From a virus: a DNA stretch of 22,647 bases. Every line of letters starts with the position of its first letter. Within the stretch, counting starts at the first letter, position 1. The DNA is taken from positions 1-22,647 of IMG/VR virus record IMGVR_UViG_3300049736_000614; one strand, given 5' to 3'. Shown piece after piece: positions 1-6,915 of this stretch. The notes below the pieces were generated by a model. That model worked only from the letters and a program-made list of their open reading frames with translations. It searched no databases and had not been told where the DNA came from. A program made the translations under genes and the position numbers.

Positions 1-1070
1 CATCCAAGCTGTTCAAAATAGCTGCAAATCCGCGCAACATCAAGCTGGCCATGATGGCTATAGCATTGTTAGGGGCATTGGGTGGTGTTGACACCAGCTC
101 CGCTACTGACATGTTAAATGACCTACCGGAAGATGATCAAAATTTAGCCGCGGAACTGATGAAAAATCATGAAATCGCGCAAAATGTACGTGACGGAGAA
201 GACGCGATTGATGGTACATTGTACGACACAGAACAGCTAGCTAAAAATGATATTGACATAAACTATCAAGGTATAGACGATCATATAGATCAGCTTGTGG
301 CCTCCGGAGCCTTAGATCAACAAGCAGCTGACAACATTTTGATGTGTATGGAGATGAAAAGCGGTCTTGAATTGGGAAGCTTTTTCGAAGGTGTGAATAT
401 ATCCAGTTACGACAAATTGATCAACGAAACAAACACCATAACTGATGATTCCGGAGTGACCATGACCGGGGAGGAAACATTTGAATCGTATATCAAAACC
501 ACCATAACCGATAAAAATGGTGAAACAATCAAGCTAGCCGAGATAAAAACCACCATGACAACAGAACAAGCCACTGGTAACGTGTCAATACAAAAAGAAC
601 ATGGTGGTCTAGATTTTGATATCATTTCCATGATGGATGCCAATATAAAACAACTACCACCAGAACAACAAGAAGAACTCTGGAAAATGATAAATGCTAG
701 AGAAACATCTGGTCTTGGTATAGATGGTGACATGACAGCTGGTCCTGGACAAGGACAGTTCGACATACCCAAAAAGTTTGGTGGTTACGGAAAACCTGAA
801 TATCAAGTGCATGACACCGCGCGAGACACTGGTTTCGATGTGAGCAAGCAATTTGCATCCAACCCACCGCTGGGTGAGAGCAAGCGTGATAACGACTTGA
901 TATGGGAGAGTTATTTAACAGAATCCAGCAAACAACAGACTGTCGCCAACGTGAAACAACTTGAAGCTCAATACTTGAAAGGTTTACGCAACTTGGCTGA
1001 AGTGATGGTGCAGCGAGCCATACGTAAACAAGTCACTGTAGGTCAGACAGTACCAGCCAAACAATTGTAA
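1..1070 (+). CDS. Unassigned phage protein, 5' end outside the window
   Basis: The frame is open from base 3, so the gene probably starts to the left and 355 codons are visible. The first in-frame ATG is at 51, but the residues before it (SKLFKIAANPRNIKLA) continue naturally into a short Ala/Leu/Gly-rich segment. The remainder is hydrophilic and acidic: an Asp/Glu-rich region, a Thr-rich stretch in the middle and a basic C-terminus. There is no signal peptide, catalytic motif or repeat that I recognise. Its TAA shares one base with the ATG of the nucleotidyltransferase (TAATG at 1068-1072), so the two are probably translationally coupled. Its composition resembles internal or virion-associated proteins of T4-like marine phages, but that is only an impression. 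I do not assign a function. The reading frame is secure; its identity is not. Confidence 0.8.
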   Translation, partial: SKLFKIAANPRNIKLAMMAIALLGALGGVDTSSATDMLNDLPEDDQNLAAELMKNHEIAQNVRDGEDAIDGTLYDTEQLAKNDIDINYQGIDDHIDQLVASGALDQQAADNILMCMEMKSGLELGSFFEGVNISSYDKLINETNTITDDSGVTMTGEETFESYIKTTITDKNGETIKLAEIKTTMTTEQATGNVSIQKEHGGLDFDIISMMDANIKQLPPEQQEELWKMINARETSGLGIDGDMTAGPGQGQFDIPKKFGGYGKPEYQVHDTARDTGFDVSKQFASNPPLGESKRDNDLIWESYLTESSKQQTVANVKQLEAQYLKGLRNLAEVMVQRAIRKQVTVGQTVPAKQL

Positions 1071-1696
1071 TGGAATCATTCAAGAACTTTTACAATCGTC
1101 AAGGTGATACTTGGTCTACCAAGCCAACAGTGGCGATTGTTCCTGGTTCTTTCAAACCACCACACAAAGGCCATTATGAGATGATACGTCAGTACTCTCA
1201 ACTGGCTTACAGAGTATTGGTGCTAATCTCAGCACCCAGCGCCAAGAGTCAGCGTGAGACAAAAGACGGTAAAATAATAACCCCAGAGATGGCCAAGAAA
1301 ATTTTAGAAATATACACCGCAGGGTTGGGAAATGTTGATATAGAGATATCACCCACACCTTCTCCTGTAGGAGCAACCTACGAAGCGCTTGAGACAATGA
1401 GTAACAACCCACCGACTGAAACAATCATCAAGCCAAGAGTTGTACTTGGTTCTAGCAAGAAAGACGATGACTGGAAAAGATGGTCTGGGGTGCAGACATG
1501 GGTAGCTAAAAATGAATTGAATGTGGATGTTGTTGACCCTCAAATGACCGCGGTTGATGTTGTTGAGAAACCAACAGGTGAACCTTACAGCGCCACCAAC
1601 ATACGTAACAATTTTGATGATCCGGACAAAGTGTCTGAAGATCTACCGGATCATGTGGACCCGGTGCAAGTATATTCTATACTATCGTCGGTGTAA
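1070..1696 (+). CDS. Nucleotidyltransferase, NMN-adenylyltransferase-like
   Basis: This 208-aa protein belongs to the HxGH nucleotidyltransferase superfamily, whose members transfer a nucleoside monophosphate from an NTP to a phosphorylated substrate such as nicotinamide mononucleotide. The N-terminal motif GSFKPPHKGH (about residues 26-35) places the two catalytic histidines at H32 and H35. The C-terminal SATNIR (about 174-179) corresponds to the ISxTxxR nucleotide-binding motif. Both motifs have the spacing of a complete, single-domain NMNAT-type enzyme. It starts one base inside the upstream stop codon. A P-loop kinase of the NadR/AAA_28 type lies at 6916-7602, so a split NadR-like NAD salvage pair is possible but not demonstrated. 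Alternative substrates such as pantetheine-phosphate, CTP-linked alcohols or RNA ends cannot be excluded. The superfamily call is firm and the substrate is open. Confidence 0.8.
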   Translation: MESFKNFYNRQGDTWSTKPTVAIVPGSFKPPHKGHYEMIRQYSQLAYRVLVLISAPSAKSQRETKDGKIITPEMAKKILEIYTAGLGNVDIEISPTPSPVGATYEALETMSNNPPTETIIKPRVVLGSSKKDDDWKRWSGVQTWVAKNELNVDVVDPQMTAVDVVEKPTGEPYSATNIRNNFDDPDKVSEDLPDHVDPVQVYSILSSV

Positions 1697-1847
1697 GTTC
1701 AGTAAACTGACAGTGCATATCATCGCGATCGCGATGAATATCAACACACCATTGAAATTGTGACCAGCATGCTCACATACACCGGTTGTACACTCTAGAT
1801 ATTTCGGCTCTATTTTATCAAATATAGTTTTCATATAAAATTTCTTA
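1697..1847. other. Convergent intergenic gap with an 18-base perfect palindrome
   Basis: This 151-base gap separates the 3' ends of the nucleotidyltransferase (plus) and folE (minus). It contains a perfect palindrome at 1720-1737 whose core is GCGATCGC (1725-1732). No T-run follows the palindrome on either strand, so it does not look like a standard intrinsic terminator. The right half, next to folE, is very AT-rich. I see no tRNA and no convincing ORF here. Confidence 0.6.
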
Positions 1848-2498
1848 TTATGATATTTTCATATCTCTCACAAAATCATAAAACTCTTGTCTAGTATTTA
1901 TATCTTGTTTATCGAGAAAGGCCCCACTCATTCTGGCTGTCTTCATGGTACTATCATGCTTCACACCTCTCAACCCAGCACACGTATGATTCGCGGAAAC
2001 TAGTACTGCCACTCCTTTATTGTCCACACATACTTCATCGATATACTTGTGGATTTGCATAGTTAGATTTTCTTGTACTTGAGGTCTCCTAGAAAACCAC
2101 TCAACTATACGATTTAACTTACTTAAACCAATAACCTGACCATCCTTACCCGGTATATAAGCAACGTGTGTTTGACCAATGAAGGGTAAATGATGATGTG
2201 AACAGAAAGAGTTAGTTTTAATATTACCTTGAAATACTAGACCATCATACTGATCCACATTGTCAAATGTTGTTATGTTTGGTGGCTCATCATAACACCC
2301 AACAGCAAGATCATTCACGAAGGCTTTCGCAACTCTTCGTGGTGTATCAGCACTGTTAGGATCAGATCTCCAATCAAACCCTAAGGCATCCATATACTTT
2401 TCATATGCTTTAGCCGCATTCTCAATAATTTCTTCTTTTTCCTCCTTCGTTCTAGGATGGTTTCCATTTGCGAAAGGTAATTTAAAATCTGGACTCAT
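1848..2498 (-). CDS. folE: GTP cyclohydrolase I
   Basis: FolE converts GTP to 7,8-dihydroneopterin triphosphate, which feeds both folate and 7-deazaguanine synthesis. The 216-aa protein is the usual length for a type IA enzyme. The zinc ligands are visible as C99 and H102 (SFCSHHHLPF) and C173 (ANHTCAGLRGVK). The core segments IGLSKLNRIVEWFSRRPQ and the C-terminal MKTARMSGAF are also typical. It is transcribed alone on the minus strand, facing the 599-aa gene across a 59-base divergent gap. QueD and QueE follow on the plus strand at 4389 and 5093, so 7-deazaguanine supply is a more likely role than folate. The upstream region is AT-rich (TATAATA-like box) with no Shine-Dalgarno. The identification is very secure. 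Confidence 0.96.
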   Translation of the reverse strand: MSPDFKLPFANGNHPRTKEEKEEIIENAAKAYEKYMDALGFDWRSDPNSADTPRRVAKAFVNDLAVGCYDEPPNITTFDNVDQYDGLVFQGNIKTNSFCSHHHLPFIGQTHVAYIPGKDGQVIGLSKLNRIVEWFSRRPQVQENLTMQIHKYIDEVCVDNKGVAVLVSANHTCAGLRGVKHDSTMKTARMSGAFLDKQDINTRQEFYDFVRDMKIS

Positions 2499-2542
2499 AT
2501 AAATATTATAACATATACATCTCTTTAATTCAAGATAAATAT

Positions 2543-2550
2543 CATAAATA
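2543..2550 (+). promoter_or_regulatory. Late-promoter-like box upstream of the 599-aa gene
   Basis: CATAAATA differs by one base from the T4 late promoter box TATAAATA. It ends seven bases before the ATG at 2558, in the divergent gap with folE. No Shine-Dalgarno is visible. Confidence 0.4.
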
Positions 2551-2557
2551 ATATAGT

Positions 2558-4357
2558 ATGAAGTTTAAAGACATGGTGAAACTGACAGCGAATGAACAAT
2601 CACTAAAAAGAGTGAGACTCAGAACTGACCCGAAACAAAAACATTCACTACAAAACGCAACTGCATATGAAGGATATGTTATTGAGGAAGATGAAGGTAT
2701 GATCAGAGTGATGATGATCGCGCCAGACGAAGCTAACAACATTCAACAATTCGACCCGGAGCAACTTGAACCATGTGGTCAACGCACTTTAGATGATTTT
2801 AAAAACTTCGCGTTGAATTATATAATGCAAATCGGTAAGTGTGACGAAACAGATGTGACACATCACAACATATTGAACGCCAGCGACATACAACATTTGG
2901 AATCTTTTTTGAAGGAACAAGGAGTTGAGCATGATGAATTTGTAAAAATACTCAAACTATACATAATGTCAGATGGACTGTACAACGAGGGGTTGCTGTC
3001 TAACGTTGGTAACGCGTTGGGTACTGGTCTAGCGAAGCTCAAAAAAGCAGGTAGTGACATGAAGAACGATTTCCAGTCCGGCTTCAACACTGGTTATCAA
3101 AACCAGTCACCCACCATCACACCACCTCCAACCACAACCACATCTACTCCTGTTGGTCCAACAGGGCCCGCGGTGAGCGATCAACAATTAGGTACATCGG
3201 AAAAACCTGGTGGGTTGTTAGGTGCTATTGATAAAGCTGTAGGTACTATAGACAGTATCAAGAATGTATATAAAAATGGTGCAACAATAATACCAGTACA
3301 AGGAGCCACATACTATGATCAAAAAAATAGACCTCATAAATTTGGAGAGATAACCACCGGGTTCAGCAACGGTAATCCTGGTTATTTTGAATTTGATCAT
3401 ATTGACGCAGACGAAAACAGAAGACTGAGACTTTTTGGTCAGGCCAAGAACTCTGGAGATCGATCCAATTTCAACTCGAGTATACCATTAACAATAAAGT
3501 TCGAATATGATGAAAAGGATCAACCCGCGTCTCAACCAGCTCAACCGGTTAATGAGAATTTAAAAACAATAGAACATCTGATATACGGTCAATTGAATGA
3601 ATACAAAAGCCGTCGCGAACAACAAAAATCAAAATTTGGTCGAAAAACAAGAGACCGGCGGATGACGAACAACAGTATATCTCAAGTGAAAGGTGATAAA
3701 CAAGTCACAAAACTACAGAGCATTGTTAAAAAATATCTCGGCAAAGAGATGAATGCTGATATAGCTGCTGACATGGTGAAAGACAAGAACATGTTACTAG
3801 ACGCCATGAAAATCGTTGATCCGGAGCTTGGAGCGGAAAGACAAGGCAAGTTTGGTAGACAAGAAGATGGTTCCATGGATGTGTCTGATTGGGAAGAAAT
3901 CAAAGAACAAGCCACTCTACAAACCGTCAAACAATTCGCGAACACACTAGGTATCAACAATGTAGATCCTAGCAGGTTGGAAAATCTAGCTAACAAATGG
4001 TCTCAATTTATATCGGCAATCAATACCGCCGGGCTGGGCAATCTCTACAAACCCAAACAAACATCAGACCCGGAAACCGAACCGGAGGAAGATCCAGAAG
4101 AGATCTCACCCAAAGGGAACGTCGGGCAAATATACGGTTATCTAGTGCTGTCAGATCCCAACAACATTGACAGCCCTTTCAAGATTATTTCACGTAGTCA
4201 ATATAAAAACAACAAAGTGAAAGGGAAAAAGAAATCTGACAAGCCCAAAACATCTGTACGTGACCCTAAAACCGGTCGATTCGCAGCTGGTAACCAATCT
4301 GGGGTTCAATTTGCTGAAAGTGTAAACAATCTGAAAAAACTAATGTCTGGTAATTGA
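2558..4357 (+). CDS. Unassigned 599-aa phage protein, probably virion-associated
   Basis: I do not recognise a family. The N-terminal ~70 residues are charged and contain a possible small beta domain (YEGYVIEEDEGMIRVMMIAP). A helical region follows, then GNALGTGLAKLKKAGSDMKN, a Thr/Pro-rich linker at about residues 185-205, a second compact segment, another Pro/Gln linker (QPASQPAQPV), a basic stretch rich in Lys/Arg/Gln, an acidic Pro-rich segment (about 505-525) and a lysine-rich tail containing RDPKTGRFAA. This architecture of several small blocks joined by disordered linkers suits an internal or injected virion protein, but that is inference. It starts at ATG 2558, downstream of a late-like box, and is followed 31 bases later by queD. 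The coding call is certain and the function unknown. Confidence 0.85.
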   Translation: MKFKDMVKLTANEQSLKRVRLRTDPKQKHSLQNATAYEGYVIEEDEGMIRVMMIAPDEANNIQQFDPEQLEPCGQRTLDDFKNFALNYIMQIGKCDETDVTHHNILNASDIQHLESFLKEQGVEHDEFVKILKLYIMSDGLYNEGLLSNVGNALGTGLAKLKKAGSDMKNDFQSGFNTGYQNQSPTITPPPTTTTSTPVGPTGPAVSDQQLGTSEKPGGLLGAIDKAVGTIDSIKNVYKNGATIIPVQGATYYDQKNRPHKFGEITTGFSNGNPGYFEFDHIDADENRRLRLFGQAKNSGDRSNFNSSIPLTIKFEYDEKDQPASQPAQPVNENLKTIEHLIYGQLNEYKSRREQQKSKFGRKTRDRRMTNNSISQVKGDKQVTKLQSIVKKYLGKEMNADIAADMVKDKNMLLDAMKIVDPELGAERQGKFGRQEDGSMDVSDWEEIKEQATLQTVKQFANTLGINNVDPSRLENLANKWSQFISAINTAGLGNLYKPKQTSDPETEPEEDPEEISPKGNVGQIYGYLVLSDPNNIDSPFKIISRSQYKNNKVKGKKKSDKPKTSVRDPKTGRFAAGNQSGVQFAESVNNLKKLMSGN

Positions 4358-4375
4358 CTTCCGGTACAAAAGTTA

Positions 4376-4383
4376 CTATAATA
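4376..4383 (+). promoter_or_regulatory. Promoter-like box upstream of queD
   Basis: CTATAATA contains a -10-type TATAAT and ends five bases before the queD ATG at 4389. The spacing matches the late-like boxes elsewhere in the window. There is no Shine-Dalgarno. Confidence 0.35.
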
Positions 4384-4388
4384 GATGT

Positions 4389-5090
4389 ATGTTTACAAGT
4401 ACAAAGATAATTGAACTGGGTAGCTGCGCGTTCCGACAACCTCAGGCAGATTCCCATTGCAGATTTTTACATGGTTACAGACTCACTGCTAAATTTTGGT
4501 TCAGTGCCAAACACCTAGATCAAAACAATTGGGTTGTTGATTTCGGTGGATTGAAAGGTCTGAAAAAATTGATGCAGAATCAATTCGATCATACAACATG
4601 CATCTCTCAGACCGACCCTAAGCTGGATGTGTTCAAAAAATTGAATGAAGCCGGTGTATGTGATTTGAGAATCATGGATGGAGTGGGTATCGAGAAATTT
4701 GCAGAGTGGTGTCACATAGTTGCAGACAATTATGTTGATGAGCTGACCGATGGTAGATGCAATTGTGTCAAGGTTGAAGTGTTTGAACATGAGAACAATT
4801 CAGCCATTTTCGAGATGTGGAACTCTTCAACTTCTGGAACACAATACATGAACGACAAAGCAAATGAGATTGAACAAAATCTACCATCTGCAGAAGAAGT
4901 TGCAGAAGATATCGCGACAGCAGTTGATAACAAGCAACAGACATCACAGGAAGAGGAAGCACCCCCAGAAGCATCACATAATGACGCTCCAGAACAAGCA
5001 GAGAAACGTTCTTTATTCAACACTGAAAAAACTGTCAACAAGTGGGTGAACCCCAAACATAAAAAAACAACAAACAGCTGGTTATTTTAA
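4389..5090 (+). CDS. queD: QueD-like 6-carboxytetrahydropterin synthase with acidic C-terminal extension
   Basis: QueD converts dihydroneopterin triphosphate to 6-carboxy-5,6,7,8-tetrahydropterin, the second step of 7-deazaguanine synthesis. Residues 1-145 carry the fold: the catalytic Cys in CRFLHG (C24, H28), the WVVDFGGLK segment, the Asp-His pair in QFDHTT (D67, H68) and a C-terminal glutamate (VEVFEHEN). The metal site is unusual. The canonical HGH is HGY (Y30), and the first ligand, normally in an FxAAH segment, is not in place; H23 directly before C24 is a candidate substitute. Residues ~150-233 form a low-complexity acidic then basic tail absent from standard QueD (about 120-150 aa). 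queE begins two bases after the stop, so the two genes are coupled. A paralogous pterin synthase activity is possible, but the neighbours argue for QueD. Confidence 0.85.
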   Translation: MFTSTKIIELGSCAFRQPQADSHCRFLHGYRLTAKFWFSAKHLDQNNWVVDFGGLKGLKKLMQNQFDHTTCISQTDPKLDVFKKLNEAGVCDLRIMDGVGIEKFAEWCHIVADNYVDELTDGRCNCVKVEVFEHENNSAIFEMWNSSTSGTQYMNDKANEIEQNLPSAEEVAEDIATAVDNKQQTSQEEEAPPEASHNDAPEQAEKRSLFNTEKTVNKWVNPKHKKTTNSWLF

Positions 5091-5092
5091 AT

Positions 5093-5857
5093 ATGAAAAA
5101 AATAGATACATTAAATATTTCAGAGGATTTTTATTCTGTACAAGGAGAAGGTAAAACCAGTGGAGAGCCTGCGTATTTCATCAGGCTCAAAGCGTGTAAC
5201 TTGATGTGCGGCGGGCGAGACGGTAGTCTGGTCAAGTCCGGAGATGCTACCTGGTGGTGTGACACAGAATATGTGTGGCGCAAAGGTCTAGAGAAACCGT
5301 TTCAATATCTTGTTGATCGATGGAAAGAAGAAAACATCCTGGAGTGGGTCAAAACTGGTCGGGTCAATTTGATATGGACTGGTGGGGAACCATCGATACC
5401 TAAAAACCAGCGAGCGATCTCTAATTTTCTGGATTGGTTTGAGGAAGAACATCAACCTCCTGTGTTGTTCAATGAGATTGAAACTAATGGTACGATATAT
5501 ATTGATGACCCGCTCTTCAATCATCTGAAACAAATCAATTGCTCTGTCAAACTTAATAACAGTGGTATGGACGCTAGCCGGAGAATTGTACCAGCGGCTC
5601 TAGAGAGAATCATGAGTCACTACAATTACTGGTTCAAGTTTGTGATAAGCACCGAGAGTTGCTTAGATGAAATAGAACGTGATTTTATAAAACCTTATGG
5701 TATACCACCCAAGCGAGTGTTGATGATGCCCGGCTTAGACAAGCAAGAACATTACCATGAACGTACCAAGTTTTGTATGGAGATGGGTAAAAAACATGGA
5801 TACACAGCTCTCACTCGTTTGCATGTGAGTGCTTGGGATCAAACCACTGGCGTATAA
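5093..5857 (+). CDS. queE: QueE-like 7-carboxy-7-deazaguanine synthase (radical SAM)
   Basis: QueE is a radical SAM enzyme that rearranges 6-carboxytetrahydropterin into 7-carboxy-7-deazaguanine (CDG). The protein opens with the family signature FYSVQGEGKTSGEPAYFIRL, followed by CNLMC (C35, C39) and CDTE (C56). The canonical CNLxCxxCDT core is therefore interrupted by about 14 extra residues between the second and third cysteines (C-x3-C-x16-C). WTGGEPSIPKNQ is the GGEP motif for SAM binding, and FNEIETNGT is the usual ETNG strand. Its 254 aa are slightly longer than the common 210-245. It follows queD by two bases, so the substrate producer and user are co-transcribed. No queC is present in the window. 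Confidence 0.92.
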   Translation: MKKIDTLNISEDFYSVQGEGKTSGEPAYFIRLKACNLMCGGRDGSLVKSGDATWWCDTEYVWRKGLEKPFQYLVDRWKEENILEWVKTGRVNLIWTGGEPSIPKNQRAISNFLDWFEEEHQPPVLFNEIETNGTIYIDDPLFNHLKQINCSVKLNNSGMDASRRIVPAALERIMSHYNYWFKFVISTESCLDEIERDFIKPYGIPPKRVLMMPGLDKQEHYHERTKFCMEMGKKHGYTALTRLHVSAWDQTTGV

Positions 5858-5860
5858 ATA
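5853..5860 (+). promoter_or_regulatory. Exact T4-type late promoter box
   Basis: TATAAATA overlaps the stop codon of queE and ends five bases before the ATG at 5866. With the T4 late geometry (box at -13 to -6) the transcript would start at that ATG. Confidence 0.5.
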
Positions 5861-5865
5861 TAAAC

Positions 5866-6084
5866 ATGACAATGTTAAAAAATATAAATGGTGGAGTTCT
5901 ATTATGCTGCGGAAAAGCCAAATGCCCGATGGTAAAAGTTGTTGATGACGACAAGGTGACTATCACCGATGATGATGGTAACACAATCAAGGTTGATATA
6001 GATCAAGCCAACCTACTACCGCAAGCGATCGCGCAGTTATTTAACCCACCACCAGCAAACGTCCATTCAAAGAACAACAAGTGA
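5866..6084 (+). CDS. Small Cys-motif protein of unknown function
   Basis: This 72-aa protein starts at ATG 5866 (or the ATG at 5872). An upstream TTG start at 5833 would run through the end of queE and the promoter box, so I reject it. The N-terminal segment GGVLLCCGKAKCP has three cysteines in a CCx4C pattern that could bind a metal. It is followed by an acidic beta-like segment with repeated Asp (VDDDKVTITDDDGNTIKVD) and a Pro/Asn-rich tail. Its stop overlaps the GTG start of the following membrane protein (GTGA, 6081-6084), so the two are coupled. I recognise no named family. It is supported as a gene by its promoter box, the coupling and codon use like its neighbours. Confidence 0.7.
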   Translation: MTMLKNINGGVLLCCGKAKCPMVKVVDDDKVTITDDDGNTIKVDIDQANLLPQAIAQLFNPPPANVHSKNNK

Positions 6085-6383
6085 TTCCATACTGGCTGCA
6101 GCTAGCTGCTGGTACAGGAGCTACCATGATCATTGTATATGGTAGCATATTGAACGCACCACGTGACTGGCTCAAGAGTAACTCCAAGTTGCTAAAAGAG
6201 TTTCTTACATGTAGCATGTGTGTTGGTTTCTGGGTAGGTTTTGTGATGAGCCATTGGTTGAATGGTACATATCAACAGCATGTGATTGTAGGTCTCGCGG
6301 TGTCATGTAGCAGCTGGTTGTATGATGGTTTGGTTGGAGCTAGTCAATCAATCGAAGTATATCTAGACAAAAGGAATAAATAA
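6081..6383 (+). CDS. Small membrane protein with a DUF1360-like motif
   Basis: This 100-aa protein begins at GTG 6081, overlapping the previous stop by four bases. It has about three hydrophobic segments: residues ~5-23, ~43-62 and ~68-86. Between the first two lies a basic amphipathic loop (PRDWLKSNSKLLKEFLTC). The central segment LTCSMCVGFWVGFVM matches the CxxCxGFWxG signature that I associate with the DUF1360 family of small membrane proteins, whose role is unknown. An inner-membrane location is likely. Neighbouring small genes may act on the envelope during late infection, but nothing in the sequence specifies how. The membrane prediction is solid and the family assignment moderate. Confidence 0.75.
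   Translation: MIPYWLQLAAGTGATMIIVYGSILNAPRDWLKSNSKLLKEFLTCSMCVGFWVGFVMSHWLNGTYQQHVIVGLAVSCSSWLYDGLVGASQSIEVYLDKRNK
6375..6382 (+). promoter_or_regulatory. Late-promoter-like box upstream of the metalloprotease-like gene
   Basis: AATAAATA ends exactly five bases before the ATG at 6388. It sits over the stop codon of the preceding gene. An AAGGA at 6371-6375 lies 12 bases from the ATG, too far for a good Shine-Dalgarno. Confidence 0.4.
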
Positions 6384-6387
6384 ATGT

Positions 6388-6768
6388 ATGAACAGTTTCA
6401 AAAGTTTCAGTATTCTATATGAACACAAAGACTCTATAGACAAGTTTATCAACTTCTGTAACAAAGGCTTAGGCTTGAAACAACCATGCAACATAACTTT
6501 TCTAGATGAACCAGAGGAAGACATGACAACCGGGTGTTACAGCCCGGTGGACAAGAGTATAAAAATCCTTTCCGGAAACCGCGCTTTAGTAGACATATTG
6601 AGGAGCATAGCACACGAACTTGTTCATGCTAAACAACATCAAGAAGGTAGATTGTTCCCAGGTGATGGTAATGATGGTAGTCCTATAGAAAATGAAGCTA
6701 ATGCATTAGCCGGGGTTATAATGAGAAAATTTCAACGCGCCAACAGAAACATATACAGTGAAGAATAA
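6388..6768 (+). CDS. Zinc-metalloprotease-like protein (HELVH)
   Basis: This 126-aa protein contains HELVH at residues 76-80, which matches HExxH with two zinc-ligand histidines and the catalytic glutamate. About 20 residues later comes PIENEANALAG, whose glutamates could supply the third ligand, as in gluzincin-type peptidases. The length is small for a secreted protease and no signal peptide is visible. Phages carry such single-domain metallopeptidase-like proteins in virions or as host-modifying factors. Which applies here cannot be told. The start at ATG 6388 is chosen because it lies five bases after the AATAAATA box; the ATG at 6384 is out of frame. A 42-aa ORF overlaps its end. Confidence 0.75.
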   Translation: MNSFKSFSILYEHKDSIDKFINFCNKGLGLKQPCNITFLDEPEEDMTTGCYSPVDKSIKILSGNRALVDILRSIAHELVHAKQHQEGRLFPGDGNDGSPIENEANALAGVIMRKFQRANRNIYSEE

Positions 6769-6886
6769 GAGCGTGTTACTCAAGGTGTCTAGCATTCCAC
6801 CGTCCCGAGCCATTCGGGAATGGATCAAACAGCATGTACCCAAGGGAGTCAAGATACTGTACACACTTGACAAGTCCAAAAGTTGA
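6758..6886 (+). CDS. Small basic protein of 42 aa, overlapping start
   Basis: A GTG at 6758 opens a 42-codon frame that overlaps the metalloprotease-like gene by 11 bases and ends at TGA 6884-6886. The product is basic (about 9 Lys/Arg) and has no Asp/Glu-rich segment. Its readable core is VLLKVSSIPPSRAIREWIKQ followed by a VPKGVKILYTLDKSK tail, which looks like a small beta-alpha fold more than random translation. It fills the otherwise empty gap before the kinase gene, and the overlap resembles the coupled starts elsewhere in this genome. An inverted repeat at 6803-6819 (TCCCGA/TCGGGA) lies inside it. No family is recognised, and coding status is probable but not proven. Confidence 0.5.
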   Translation: MKNKSVLLKVSSIPPSRAIREWIKQHVPKGVKILYTLDKSKS

Positions 6887-6915
6887 TTTAACAAATCAAC
6901 ATCATAAAATAATAC

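Noticed and set aside
1725-1732. GCGATCGC as evidence of a cyanobacterial host (HIP1)
   Set aside because: There are only two copies in 22.6 kb. HIP1-rich cyanobacterial DNA has far more, so this says nothing firm about the host.
6803-6819. Stem TCCCGA/TCGGGA as an intrinsic terminator or small RNA
   Set aside because: No T-run follows and the region is better explained by the overlapping 42-aa frame. A structured RNA cannot be excluded but has no positive support.
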